DNA of 64,000 nucleotides from Ustilaginoidea virens (Eukaryota > Ascomycota > Sordariomycetes > Hypocreales > Clavicipitaceae), in assembly GCF_000687475.1 (NCBI RefSeq), contig NC_057317.1, forward strand, positions 2,108,001 to 2,172,000, given 5' to 3'. The position numbers were made by a program, and so were the translations under genes. Below, one piece after another: positions 34,985 through 46,086 of this stretch. How positions within the stretch are numbered: position 1 is the first letter of the stretch; every line of letters starts with the position of its first letter. The notes beneath the pieces were generated by a model. That model ran no database searches. It worked only from the letters and a program-made list of their open reading frames with translations, and had not been told where the DNA came from.

Positions 34985-36479
34985 ATGAATTCTGCCTCGG
35001 GGCGTGCCGGCGTCATTCGCGCTCGTGACGATGCTTCCAGCATGGACAAGCTGGTAAGTCAAGGCTGACCTGCCAACCACACCACAGTTGACCCCTTTGG
35101 CCTTCCCTTTTGATGCCCCCTTTCCGCCCCAAGGCAACCATTGGGAGCGTCAATAGTCGCACACTTGCGCCTGCCGTTGCACGCTCCTTTTTTCTTTTCG
35201 GGTTGTTTTGCTGCCTTTTCAGCAAAAAAAAAGAAGAAGAAAACAAAAAAAAAGGAAAAAGAAAAAGAAAAAGAAAAAGAAGCAACCGTGGTCTTGTCGC
35301 CTGTCGTTCTGCCACGCACTAGTCACTCAATGGACCAAAAACCTCGTCATGACACACTCACGCACGCACACAATGACTGAGGCATTCTCGGCTGACAAAG
35401 TACATACTTGCTCGCCCGCCGTTTCTCTCCAGGTTCATTCCGTCCTCGACGATATACTCTACAATGTCATTTCGGACTTGGCCATGAAGGTTCACCGGGA
35501 CGAAAAGACGGCCAAGGCCACCACGGCGGCAATCCGAGTCGAGAAGATGGCGTCGGACGCTTCCGCCAGCTCGTCGCCCGACTCACGACCCGACATTCGA
35601 GTCGAGACGGATTCTGCCCTGTACCAAGATGGAAGAGTCCTGCTAAAGGGCAACCCCCTCGCGACAATACGGGACATTTTGTGCCCCAAATGCCAGCTAC
35701 CCCGGCTACTGCACCCGACCGACGGCAAGGGAGCCCGAAAGCCCGACCCGGCCGTCATCTACTGCAAAAAGCACCCTTACATTGACAAGCCGGGCTGCGA
35801 CATTTACGGCCAGAGCTGGGTAGCGCCGGGGCCCGGGCGAGGCAAGAAGAAGAAGGACGTGGAGAAGAAGGAGGACGGCACGCCAGAGCAGCGACCCCCC
35901 AACGTGCTCTCCTTCCCGTCGGCAACCTGCAGCAAATGCAAACGATGCATCCTCGTCACCCGACTGAACAACCACATGGGCTCCTGTATCGGCAACAGCG
36001 GCCGGAACGCCAGCCGAGCCGCCGCGCAGAAGCTCAACGGCAATTCCCAAAACGACTCGACGCCGCCGTCGTCGCAAAAGGCGACCCCGACGCCGGGCTC
36101 CCGCGCCGGCAGCCCTCGAAAACGAGACGCTAGCGAAGACGACGCAGATTCGGACGCGAGCCACCAGAAGAAGAAGCTGAAGCCCTCGGCCAGCAGCAGC
36201 TTGACCAAGAAGGTCATCATCAAGACGAAACCCACCTTGAAGAAGAAGGACAAGACGAAAGGGGCATCTCAACTGAGCCAGGAGCACAGGTTGGATTCGG
36301 GCTCCCCAGCCTCGAACGGGAGAGGGACGCCAAAACCTTCAACCAAGAACGGGAGCCCTGTCAAGAAGATCAAGACGGCCAAGCCGGCCCATAGCTCGCC
36401 AATGTCCAAGACTGGGAGAGATGTTGACGCCATGTCGGAAATATCCGACGCCATGTCGTCGCCGCCGCCGGGAAAGTAG
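34985..36479 (+). CDS. Sgf11/SCA7-type zinc-finger protein, putative transcription cofactor
   Basis: Two exons, 34985-35053 and 35433-36479, give 371 residues. The N-terminal part has DKLVHSVLDDILYNVISDL, a helical segment typical of this fungal family. Two Cys-rich parts follow: CPKCQLPRLLHP ... YCKKHPYIDKPGCDIYG (a first zinc site) and CSKCKRCILVTRLNNHMGSC, whose C-x2-C-x(12)-H-x3-C spacing matches the small zinc finger of SAGA deubiquitinase proteins Sgf11 and ATXN7/SCA7. The C-terminal 170 residues are disordered, Lys/Ser/Pro-rich and probably nuclear-localising. The assignment to a SAGA-like chromatin role is inference from the finger. The 379 bp intron (GTAAGT ... TCTCCAG) contains a long A/G-rich stretch and is long for this window. 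Confidence 0.7.
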
Positions 36480-37068
36480 GAAAGTCCAAGAAATTCCTTC
36501 CATCACGGCAGGGAGCCTGGGGGCCAAACAAAAAAAGAGAAAAAGAAGAAGAAAAAGGAAGCATCTCTAGCGGCTCACATTACACGGAGAGTGATTATTG
36601 GTCTCGCTGCCGCATTTCTCACATTGCGCATTACTGCTTTGGACGATTGCGCCTTTGCTACACGGAGTCTAAGGACGGGAACATGATGACGGATAATCGG
36701 TGGCTTGCAACGGCAAGCAAGGCATGAAGTAAAAAAAAAATCATGACACTGGCGGCTGCCCACCAACACTACTTTGGATACAAAACTACCCCGATGGGGC
36801 TGAAGGGAAAGCATGGATATAGAAGATTGAAGACGTGTTCGTCTTGTTTCAACTCTGGCAGGAAAAGCAGCGTCGTTTTTGTGTAACAATTTCCCCCCCT
36901 TGGTTTTTTTTTTTCTTTCTTTCTTTTTTCTTTTTTTTTTTTTTTGATTCAAATCTGCATCAAGGCGAGCGGCCGGAACTTTGGCTACTGGGGTGGATGG
37001 CAGGAAGTTGGTTGGAACAACTTGCCAGCATTGATGGACGATTTTGCGCGGGTCCACGGAGTTTGGGT

Positions 37069-37102
<34 letters not shown>

Positions 37103-37509
37103 TTTCAACTCGTCTGAGTGCGCGCTTTGCTTTCCTTTGGCTGGGATTTTTTTTTTTTTCGTTTTCTTTCTTTGTATTTTTGCCCCCCTCATTTTTTTTT
37201 TTTAATTTTTATTATTATTCTCCCGGGTTCATTATGCATTCTTGTTCTTTTGCGGCGGGTGGAATAGACAGATTGTCTCGATCTCCTCGACGTGGATGCA
37301 TCTATACGATTATAGCTTTTCAGACTGGGAGTTTTTGCGGCGGCATTACATTTTTCGATGGTGTTTGCACACAGTACATGCATGATACGTGGTCTATGAT
37401 GCTCTTTCCCCCTCCTTCCCTCCCCCCCCCCCCCCCCCCCCAAAAAAAAAAAAGCCCCGAGACGCCAAAACTCCAAACTCCCAAGCACGTCAGACATGCC
37501 AAGCGGCCG
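36480..37509. other. convergent 3' flanks with homopolymer tracts
   Basis: About 1 kb between two convergent stop codons. Contains several T runs (T31 at 37071-37101, others at about 36,905-36,945 and 37,145-37,203) and C20 followed by A12 (37422-37453). No credible ORF apart from low-complexity Phe/Lys frames. Confidence 0.6.
37422..37453. repeat. C20A12 double homopolymer
   Basis: Twenty C run straight into twelve A, 60 bp downstream of the cyclophilin stop codon. Confidence 0.9.
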
Positions 37510-38085
37510 TCACTCGTCGCCGTCGACGAGTCTGGCCGCCACGATGCGAATCTCCTCGAGCGGCCGGTCCTCGTCGCCCGTCTTGACCATGCCCATCCTC
37601 TTGACGACGGCCATGCCGCTCTTGACCCTCCCGAAAATGGTGTGCTTGCCGTCCAGCCAGGGCGTGGGGGCGAGCGTGATGAAGAACTGCGAGCCGTTGG
37701 TGCCGGGGCCCGAGTTGGCCATGCTGAGGATGCCGGCGCCCGTGTGCCGCAGCGCCGGGTGCGTCTCGTCGTCGAACGTGGGGCCGTAGATGGAGGAGCC
37801 GCCGCGGCCGGTGCCGGTGGGATCGCCGCCCTGGACCATGAAGTTGGGGATGATGCGGTGGAAGATGGTGGAGGCGTAGTAGCCTCTCTGCACGAGGGTG
37901 GTGAAGTTGCGCGTGGTCCGGGGGGCGTGGCTGGGGTACAGCTCGAGGACGACGGGGCCCTGCGACGTGGACGGGACGGGATGGGATGGGGATGAGTGAG
38001 CAAAATCGTGGGGCGTGGAAGGGGGGGGGGAAGCGGGAGCGAAGGAACGAACCATTGTGGTTTCGAGGAGCACGTTGGAGGCCAT
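37510..38085 (-). CDS. cyclophilin, peptidyl-prolyl cis-trans isomerase (PPIL1 type)
   Basis: Single-domain cyclophilin; PPIL1-type members associate with the spliceosome. Two exons on the minus strand, 38085-38053 and 37959-37510, give 160 residues. The 33 nt first exon codes MASNVLLETTM and joins GPVVLELYPSHAPRT. Active-site residues are present: FHRIIPNFMVQGGDPTGTG (catalytic Arg), GSQFFITLAPTPWLDGKHT (Trp and His) and a preceding ILSMANSGPGTNG. No targeting signal; nuclear or cytosolic. The intron is 93 bp with donor GTTCGT and acceptor GTCGCAG. Very high GC and GC3, like its divergent neighbour, with 336 bp between start codons. Confidence 0.93.
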   Translation of the reverse strand: MASNVLLETTMVRSFAPASPPPSTPHDFAHSSPSHPVPSTSQGPVVLELYPSHAPRTTRNFTTLVQRGYYASTIFHRIIPNFMVQGGDPTGTGRGGSSIYGPTFDDETHPALRHTGAGILSMANSGPGTNGSQFFITLAPTPWLDGKHTIFGRVKSGMAVVKRMGMVKTGDEDRPLEEIRIVAARLVDGDE

Positions 38086-38421
38086 TGCGGTGAATGTGGT
38101 AGTTTGGATGTGGATGTGGATGTGGTTGTTGGTGTACGGAGTACTTGTTGGCATGGAGCGAGCGAGAGAGCTGGGCCGGCCACCAGCTCGAGTCGTGAGT
38201 CGTGCAGCTGGTCGTGGCGGGTGGATGTGGATCCGCAACCCGTCCAACACCTGGCTGGCTGGGCATCTTCACGGACGGCCTCTCACGCATGGCATCTCAC
38301 GCATGACATTGACGCGAGAAACAAAACCACGCGCGCTCGCGGGTTTCCAGCAACCCCTTCTGCCAGAGCCGCATCATCTGCCTTGCCGTTCCTCGTCCTC
38401 CTCCTCCGTACCCCCGCCGCA
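38086..38421. promoter_or_regulatory. divergent promoter, cyclophilin / signal peptide peptidase
   Basis: A 336 bp shared upstream region. It contains (GGATGT)n-like repeats at 38,107-38,133 on the plus strand, a GTACGGAGTACTTG element of the dispersed palindrome family at about 38,136, and GAGTCGTGAGTCGTG at 38,190. Confidence 0.55.
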
Positions 38422-40418
38422 ATGGCAAACGCCACGGAAGTCGACGTGCTCAACGCCTCCGCCGCCAGCAGCAGCAGCAGCAGCAGCACCACCACCACCA
38501 CCACCACCACCACCACGCCCCTCCAGGACGTCGACTTCCTGCTCCTCGAGCTCAAGCTCGTCCTCTCCGCCCTGGGCATCATCTACCTCGGCTCGCACGC
38601 CGCCCTGCGCCGCCCCCCCTCCGCCGCCCCCCGGCGCGGCTCCGGCACCGACGCCGCCCAGAAGCAGCGCGACCGCGACCGCGACCGCGACCGCTCCTCC
38701 CTGCAGGGCCTGGAGCCGTCCGACGCCATCGTGTTCCCCCTCATGGCGGCCGTGGTCCTCGTCGCGCTGTACTACCTCATCCTGTGGCTCAAGGACCCGG
38801 CCGTGCTGAACAAGATCCTGAGGTACTACATGTCGACCGTCTCCGTCGCCAGCGTCCTGACGCTCTACGCCCACGCCATCGACCTGGCCGCCTCGCTCGC
38901 CTTCCCGACCTACTGGCGCGGCGGGGACGGCCTGCTCCGCCGCGCCGACCAGACCACCAGGACCGTCGCCGTGTGCGACGACGTGGGCAACGCCGCCCCC
39001 GCCGCCGGTCCCCCGCCCCCGCGCAGTAGTCCGGTGCCGGGGCCCCTCGGCGGCCTGCTGGCCGGCTCCGAGAGAGCCACCGGGGTGGCGTGGGAGCTGC
39101 GCGGCCTGCTCACGAGGCACTGGCGCCTCAGGCTCTTTGTCCACGGCGTGGGGGAGGAGACGGCCAAGGTGCGCTTCTCGCACATGACGGCCCTGCTGCT
39201 GAGCGTGGCCACCGCCCTGGTGTACTTTTCCACCACGTCGCCCTTGCTGTCCAACGTGCTGGGGATCGGCATGTGCTACAGCTCGTTTCTGATCCTGTCG
39301 CCCACGGACCTGCTGACGGGGAGTTTGGTGCTGTGGGGGCTGTTTTTCTACGACATCTTGATGGTGTTTTACACGTGAGTCGGGGGTGAACCACCCAACC
39401 ATCTCCCCCTGTCTCTTTTTTGTTTCTTTTTGTTTCTCTATCCTTTTTATTTTTCTCCTTTTTTTTTTTTTTTTTTTGGCGTTTCCAGCTATTGTTTCCT
39501 TGACAAAGAAAAAATAAAAATACCCCGTCTGGTGCTGACCACTCCCCCACGGCCAGTCCCTACATGATTACCGTAGCCACCACCCTCGACGTCCCCATCA
39601 AGCTCGCCTTCGAAGCCGGCTCCCGCAAGAGCATCCTCGGCCTCGGCGACATCGTGATTCCCGGCATGCTGATCGCCTGGGCCCTCCGGCTCGACCTCTG
39701 GCTGCACTACGTCGGCAAGCTCAAGTACGAGCCGGCGAGCCTCCGCATCGTCGAGCGGGACCCCTCGACCGGGCTCGTGGCGCAGCGCAGCGACACCAAG
39801 CACCGGCAGGTCAAGGCGCGCTACGTCGAGGTCAAGAACCGCTGGGGCGACGGGCTCTGGACGCGCGGCGGGCGGCTGTTCCTCCGGCGGCCGCGGCAGC
39901 TGCCGGCCGACCTGGCGGCCGCGCGGTTCCCCAAGGTCTACTTCCGCGCGTCCATGGCCGGGTACGCGCTCGGCATGGCGGCGACGCTGGCCATGCTGCT
40001 GGTGTTTGAGCGCGGCCAGCCGGCCCTGCTGTACCTGGTGCCGGGCGTGCTGGGCTCGCTGGTCGCCACGGCCCTGGCGCGGGGGCAGCTGGGCGACGTG
40101 TGCCGGTACACCGAGGACGGGAGCCTGGACACCGAGGACGTGGTGGTGGACCTGGACGGCGACGGCAACGTCGTCAAGACGGTGGGGGTGTGCCGCGACG
40201 GGGTCGTCGACACGACCAAGCGCGAGGGCAAGGGCGAGGCGGACGCGGACGCGGACGCGGACGCGAAGCCCAAGGAGGAGCAGGCGGGAGAGGGAGAGGG
40301 AGAGGGAGAGGGCGAGGGCAAGGACGACGGGACGGGCAAGGCGCGCGAGACGGGCGGCGGCCACAGCGTGCTTGTGCTGTCGATAGAAGCTCCCGCGGAG
40401 CACGACGAGGAGTACTAG
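38422..40418 (+). CDS. signal peptide peptidase (presenilin-type aspartyl protease, SPP/H13)
   Basis: Intramembrane protease of the ER that cleaves leftover signal peptides and some tail-anchored substrates. Two exons, 38422-39374 and 39557-40418, joined inside a Thr codon, give 604 residues. Catalytic motifs: FFYDILMVFYT with Asp near 311, LGLGDIVIPG with Asp near 349, and QPALLYLVP (the PAL motif near 473). Eight or nine hydrophobic segments fit the family. Low-complexity additions are large: Ser/Thr runs at residues 14-32 from (AGC)n(ACC)n, an RDRDRDRD stretch, and an acidic C-terminal tail with (DA)n and (GE)n repeats. The tail begins after about residue 520 and is expected to be cytosolic. 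No KKXX retention signal is visible (ends DEEY). The intron is 182 bp with a T21 tract. Confidence 0.92.
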
Positions 40419-40777
40419 TCCATGTTGGAATAGAAGGCAAGACGGGGGAGATGCCCCGGCACTCGCCAGCTAGTCCCTCCGAGACCACCAGCTTCACCCG
40501 CGCCAACAAACGGCGCTGCCGCTGCCGCTGCCGCTGCCGCAGGTCGCTGCCGCAGGTCGCTGCTCGCGAGTTGCTAGCCGCCGCGGCAACCTGCCCGGTT
40601 GTCCCGTCAACGCCGGCCCCCCCACCTGCCCCACCTGCCGGCGTCAAACCGCAGATTCCAGCCGCCACGCCTCCGTTCACAATGGCCACGTGCCCCCCCC
40701 CCCCCAAACGCAGCGCTTGAAAATCACCGACGCCGAACCCATCCCCCGTCGCCAAATCCATCACCACCCACCTCGCC
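40419..40777 (+). promoter_or_regulatory. upstream region of the acetyltransferase gene
   Basis: The 359 bp between tandem genes carry the SPP 3' flank and the promoter of the next gene. There is a GCCGCTGCCGCTGCCGC microsatellite at about 40,515-40,555 and a C10 run at 40696-40705. No gene seen. Confidence 0.5.
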
Positions 40778-40837
40778 ATGTCCCAGCCCGCGCAGCTCTC
40801 CATCCGCTCCTTCTTCGGCGCCCAATCGCCCAAGTAC

Positions 40838-40874
<37 letters not shown>

Positions 40875-41854
40875 TGCCGCCTCCCCCTCCAACCACCACC
40901 ACCACCACCACCACCACCACCAGCCTCCCCCGCGAGGCCGCCATCCGCCCCGTCGCCGCGCACGACGTCCCCGCCCTCCGCAGAATCAACTCGCTCCTCC
41001 TGCCCGTCGGCTACCCGGACTCGTTTTACGCCCACGCCGTCGACTGCCCCTTCTCGCGCGTCATCACCTGGGCCCACGACGGCCAGGAGCCCAAGGTCGT
41101 CGGCGGAATCGTGTGCCGCCTCGAGCCGCACGCCCGCGACAGCGGCAGCGACAGCGACCGCGACAGCGACCGCGACAGCGACCGCGACCTGTACATCCGC
41201 TCCCTGTGCCTGCTCTCGCCGTACCGCTCGCTCGGCCTGGTCGCCGCCGCCCTGGACCGCGTCGTCGCCGCCGCCGCCGCCGACCCCTCCCTGCGCGTGC
41301 GCTCCGTCGTCGCCCACGTCTGGACCGACAACGAGCTCGGCCTGCGCTGGTACCGGCAGCGCGGGTTCGCCACGGACCCTGCCCCCGTCCAGGGCTACTA
41401 CCTCAAGCTGAGGCCCGACTCGGCCTGGCTGGTGCGCCGGCGTCTCCCCGCCCCTGCCGAGTCGCGCTCCGCCGGGTCCGACCAGCCCCTCGGGCCGAAG
41501 CACGTAGCCCCAGGGCCGACCGCCGCTGTCGTCAACTTGCCTCCCCCGCCTACTGCTGCCACCGCCTCGCCATCGGCCCCTTCATCTACGAAATCTACTC
41601 CTCCTCCTCCTCCTCCTCCTCCCCCTCCGTCCACGAGACCGAAACCTGTCACGGGCCAATCATACCAGAACCAGCGCCCGGACGGAGAATGGAACGATTT
41701 ACCCGCCGACATGGCGCCGCTGATGACCAATCTTCGCAAGTCGGCGAGCGAATCTGCTTCAGGGGCTGCGTCAGGGGCCAGCTCAAGAAGTAGCTCCACA
41801 GCGCCGCGCAAGAAGAAGGATCGGTCCTACCCTGCCGGCGCGTTTGGAAATTGA
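40778..41854 (+). CDS. Naa50-like GNAT acetyltransferase with N-terminal PIP box
   Basis: Single exon, 358 residues. The N-terminus carries QLSIRSFF at residues 6-13, an exact PCNA-interacting (PIP) box, Q-x-x-I-x-x-F-F. Low-complexity Pro12 and Thr10 runs follow. The GNAT domain (about 52-215) resembles Naa50/San: AAIRPVAAHDVPALRRINSL, then LPVGYPDSFYAHAV, LYIRSLCLLSPYRSLGLVAAAL and WTDNELGLRWYRQRGF. The acetyl-CoA loop reads R150-S-L-G-L-V, so the second Gly/Ala of the R-x-x-G-x-G/A consensus is Val; cofactor binding may be weaker. An SDRD repeat (about 126-137) sits in a loop before beta-strand 4. The C-terminal 130 residues are disordered with a PPPPPPPPPP run and end KKKDRSYPAGAFGN. Naa50 acts in sister-chromatid cohesion in animals, so a role near the replication fork is a reasonable inference. 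Confidence 0.82.
40793..40816 (+). other. PIP box (PCNA-binding motif) coding segment
   Basis: Codes for QLSIRSFF, which fits the strict consensus Q-x-x-[ILM]-x-x-[FY]-[FY] and lies within the first 13 residues of a disordered N-terminus. Confidence 0.75.
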
Positions 41855-42338
41855 AGCCGTCTTGCCTTGACCGGGTCGGCAGACGGGAGGATCGGGAATA
41901 GATGCCCAGGATTTTCTGGCGCAATGGGAAAGAAAGGCTTTAGCGACTAATTTACTCACTGGCCTTGTGTGTGATACCCAAGGACCTGGGCGGCCAGCCA
42001 TACGAGCATCAAACTCAAACGCGAGAAAGATACAGATACGCAGCATAAAGATTGGAGGGCAGATGGGATCGCGTAGAGAGCTAATGTAAAGAAAGCCTGT
42101 ACTATGACTGACTATACACGTTTTGCAAGCACGAGCGCATGAGATGATGGATATTTAACACTAGCATTGTAATTGATATAATACGCAAAAGTCATCCTGC
42201 CACCAAAGAGCTAAAAGGGGAAAAAAAAAAAAGAAATAAAGAAAAAAAAACTCCATTCCCATTCCCATATATCTTCATCTCCCTTGGCGTTGTTTTGTTG
42301 CTTTGCTGCTGCCTGACGGCCGGCCGAGTCCTCCTCTC
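41855..42338. other. convergent 3' flanks, AT-richer
   Basis: 484 bp between convergent stop codons. AT-rich at about 42,130-42,250 with A runs (GGGGAAAAAAAAAAAAGAAATAAAG). No ORF of interest. Confidence 0.6.
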
Positions 42339-44264
42339 TCATCGTTGCCGTCTGCTCCACCAAATGGCGGCAATCGTCACGGCCGCCACTGCTCCACCAA
42401 GCAAGAGGGCCTTCATCGGCAGCGGAGCATCCTCCACCGCCGGCACGTTTGATGGAATCTTCTCCAGACGTCGTTTAATGTCGCTTCGCAGGTCGGCCAG
42501 GAAATCCCCAGGCTTTTCCATACGCGCCGCAATCAGCGCAATCAAGGCGGCGCCCACTCCGCTGCCATCCTTGGCGATGCCAATCCGAATCTTGGAGGCC
42601 CCGGCGGCCCCGATTCCGTCAATGGCAGCAAGCGCTTCGAAAATCATGTCTCGGAAGAAGGGGTAATGCTCAACCAAGCTGCCGTCAACCCCAATGTCGA
42701 TGACCTCCTCCTCTGGGTCCTCGAGCTTGCCGGATTGCAGCGCGACGGCGCCGATGGCGACGGCGGACAGCCGGGCTGCTCGGCGCGCCACCGCGTCGGA
42801 AATGGTCTTGAAGGCCTGCGCGTCCTCCAGCGACGGTGCGTATATGTCCAGCGACTTTTCCAGCTCTTGGCGCAACGAAGACAGCTCCGGAGTCGTGTCC
42901 GCCGCAGCTACCGACATGATGGCGCTGTCGAGGCCCCATGCCTTGAAGATGCCCGACTTGGGGTCGATGCTCGTTGTCGTGTGCCTGTCGTTGAAGCTAG
43001 AATTGACGTCGCGGAAGAGATAGATGTCGTCGTGCTTGATCATGTCAACCACGGCCAACCGAACGATTTCGCCCAAAAACATGCCCGACACTCGTTTTTC
43101 AAACATTTGCATTCCGGGATTCACGCTCTGGGCATCCAGCGCCTTATCCCACGGTGTCGAGGGCAGGACGTTGAGCTGATTATCAAACGAACCCCATTCG
43201 GTGTTGATGACCATTTCGCCGGTCGACGCGTCGTACTGTCCCTCGATGGGCTTCTTAATGTTGGCCGTCTTCTCAATGTACGCGCCATTGGTCCCCGTCC
43301 CGAAAATACCACCCAGCAGTGAGTGATGCTTTCCGGTCGAAGTGTATGATCTCGCCATCAGAGTGCCGACAGTATCGTTGACAAGAGCGGCTACCTTGAC
43401 CGGGAGGCTGAGGTTGTCAATCTCGTCCTGAAGCAAGCGGCAGACATCCTGGCCCACGGCGTCGGGAATATCGAAGCCCTTGGTCCAGCGAATGAGGTTT
43501 CCCTTGTTAATGGCTAGTTGCTTCACAGGAAAGCTAAAGGTGAATCCCAGACGGAAAATGTGCTCGTCCCTGTAACCCATGGGAGTGCTAGCAGTCGCTC
43601 TACGGCGTACGTGGCTCTCAAAATGTTCGGCATGGTGTTCTCGAAGGAAGAGCTCAATCTGCTTGGCCAGGAATGCGAAAAGCTCCTTGGCAGTTTTCGC
43701 AACCATGAGGTCCTTGGGAATGGCGACTTTATTGTACGTGAGATTGAAAGTCGTATCGCCATTTAGCATGATGGAGCAGACGCGAAAGTTGGTGCCGCCG
43801 AGATCAACCGCAAGGTACAGTCCCTGCAGCGATTAGTTCTCCGAGTCAGTCTTTACTGTGCCGCGCCGCCTGGCATGAGAAAGAATGCATGTGATGCGCA
43901 TGCGACGAGGGAGAGAAGATGCTTACCTTTTCCGTGCCGTTGGGCACGCCGGTGACGTAGGTAGGGATCTGGCTCAGGCTGGTACCATCTTTTTCTAGTC
44001 CTTCCTCTAATCGTGTCTTGTTAGCTATAAGACAAGACAAGCCAAATTCGCGCGATTCCGGAAAAAAAAAAGAGCGAAAAAAGCGAAAAAAGCGAAAAAA
44101 GAGAGAGATGGAGAAAAAGAAAAAGGGGGAAAAAATTACGCAGGTCCCAGTCTCAGCGTCTACCTACTCATTTGCTTCAAGAACTCAACTACATGAGCAT
44201 TGACATCTGCATCCGAAAGTTCAAACTGCGAGACGACTCGCTTAGTTTCTTCGGCGAGGGCCAT
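42339..44264 (-). CDS. hexokinase/glucokinase family protein with C-terminal membrane anchor
   Basis: Phosphorylates glucose and related hexoses. Three exons on the minus strand, 44264-44168, 44006-43927 and 43823-42339, give 553 residues. Kinase motifs are intact: LYLAVDLGGTNFRVCSI (phosphate loop, about 61-77), LGFTFSFPVKQ ... LIRWTKGF, LVNDTVGTL with catalytic Asp about 209, IFGTGTNGAYIE, NTEWGSF, VDGSLVEHYP and KDGSGVGAAL. After the fold comes a hydrophobic segment LLLGGAVAAVTIAAIWW (about 531-548) and a basic RRQR tail, the layout of a tail-anchored protein of the mitochondrial outer membrane or ER. Aspergillus HxkC is a known mitochondria-associated hexokinase-like regulator, but atypical in its catalytic residues, unlike this one. 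Introns are 161 and 103 bp. Confidence 0.9.
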
Positions 44265-46062
44265 GGTTAGAGGTCGGGATACTGGGGCCAACACGGGAAA
44301 CGATGGGGAAATCGGGCAAACAGGATCGGTCGTCTCCAGGACGAGGGTGGGGAAGAGTTGAAAACGTCGGGGCGTGGAATACTGAGAAGGCAATAATAAG
44401 GCCAAGGAGGAGGAGGAGGGGAAAAGAAATGACGATGGAAGCTGCGAAAAGGAGAGTTTGGCCTCGCGGAGCACAAGATGGACAAGCTGCTGGAAATATT
44501 AGCGGGTAAAATTGGCAAGCGGACGAGAGCCGGGATCCAGCTGAGCAGCAATAGTAATAATAAAACGACGGGCGGATGAATGACAGAACAGATGTGGATG
44601 GGGGGTCTGGTATGATGTAGTGTGGATGGAAGCCACTTAACGGTGATGCGGGGGAGAATGGCCAAAGCTAGCGCCACCGACCAAGCAAAATTGAAATTTC
44701 AATGGCTGGCTGCGGGTGCAAGCAAGCTGTCGAGACTCGGCTTTGGTGCGGAAGTGGGCTTTTTTTTTTTTTTTTTTTTAACCCGTGTTATGGGGGTGGT
44801 CGAGTGCAGAGAGCTCAGACCAGGCTGAGGAGCGACGGGTAGCAAGCAACTAGAAACTTGTTGCTCCACCACGCAGAACGGGAAACAGGTCGGCGATCAA
44901 GACGACGACCCAGCAGGACGGGGATGCTCAGGAAGCAAGAGTTTGGGGCTCGCAAAGACTCACCACAACCACAACAAGTAGACACAGCCACGTCGCGAAT
45001 GGGCTGAACCAGCTGGCCAAATTAGCCCCTGGACTGGCCGTTTGCCTCATGCTTCCCTCATCCGCATGCGCATCCGCATCCTCCAAGCCAGCCCAGACTC
45101 TGGCGCCTACCAGACTCTAATAACCCTCGTGTGTGTAACAGCGTGGTTCGCACGGTATAACCGTGGATGGATTTTGCGCAAAGTCGCAGACCAAGGCCAA
45201 GGCTGGCAGGTTGGTGGTGTTGGTGGATGTTGCTATGTTGCTTTCCCTCCACTGTCCCCAACCACTCACTGCTCCGTACTCCGTACACCTGCCGATACAG
45301 TTTGCGATAGTGGCTGCCCGTCCCGTCGTAGGTTTCGCCTGTGGTGGAGTTGCGGCCGCTAACAATCAAGGTCAGCTCCCACTTTTGCCAGTCTTCTTTT
45401 CCCTGGGAAGCCCTGGGAAGAAGCGCCAACGAAAGAATCGTCTGTTCGCTACCGCTTCCCTCGCTCACAGCGTGGGGATGCAAGCTCGCCGGGGTGAGCA
45501 ACTTTTTTTTTTCTTTCCCCCCCGTCTTTTTTTCTTCTCTGCCTGTTGAGGAGGAGCCTGCCGGTATTCATCGCAGCAGTGGGAATGGAAACGCGCTCGC
45601 ATCGATGCAACGCAAAACCTGCTGCCCCTGGCCCTTCTTCTCTATTGCCGACGTACCATGGATGGGCGATTTGCCAAAGAAAAATGGCCGCGAGACCTGC
45701 CGACTATGATGCACGCTGATGCAGATCCAGCTGGATGACATGCCCTGCAAGAAGTATGAACAGGAAACTGGAGCCCTTGACTTGTTGAGTGCCACTGAGC
45801 GAAATAGATTGGACTCGAGTATGGACAGAATGAAGGAACCAGCAAAATCCGAATTCCGGTTTGAAAGGGGTCTCGGGGTGACTGATGCAGTTTTTATCAA
45901 AAGAATTCTGGTCAGTTTGTGACTAGCATGGGGCGAGGTATTGCGTTGAACCCATTTCTCTCTGTTTGTGATCTTCTCGCTTCTCCTCTTTTCTGAGTCG
46001 AAGAAAGGTCCTACAAAGGGAAGTCACGATGCGAAAGAAAAGTTGGACCAAGCTACTACTAC

Positions 46063-46086
46063 GGTACCTACCTGTAGGTAGGTACC
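46063..46086. repeat. perfect 10 bp inverted repeat (GGTACCTACC hairpin)
   Basis: GGTACCTACC and its exact reverse complement are separated by TGTA. The arms contain the GGTACC palindrome common to the dispersed family in this window. Confidence 0.85.

Noticed and set aside
38374..40403. Long antisense ORFs (342 and 304 codons)
   Set aside because: They are shadows of the very high-GC3 signal peptide peptidase exons.
40174..41503. Antisense and alternative-frame ORFs of 259-367 codons
   Set aside because: Shadows of the acetyltransferase and SPP genes, dominated by repeat-coded Gly, Val, Arg or Pro.
45719..45922. 67-codon ORF with protein-like composition
   Set aside because: No promoter, splice or family evidence; too short to call.
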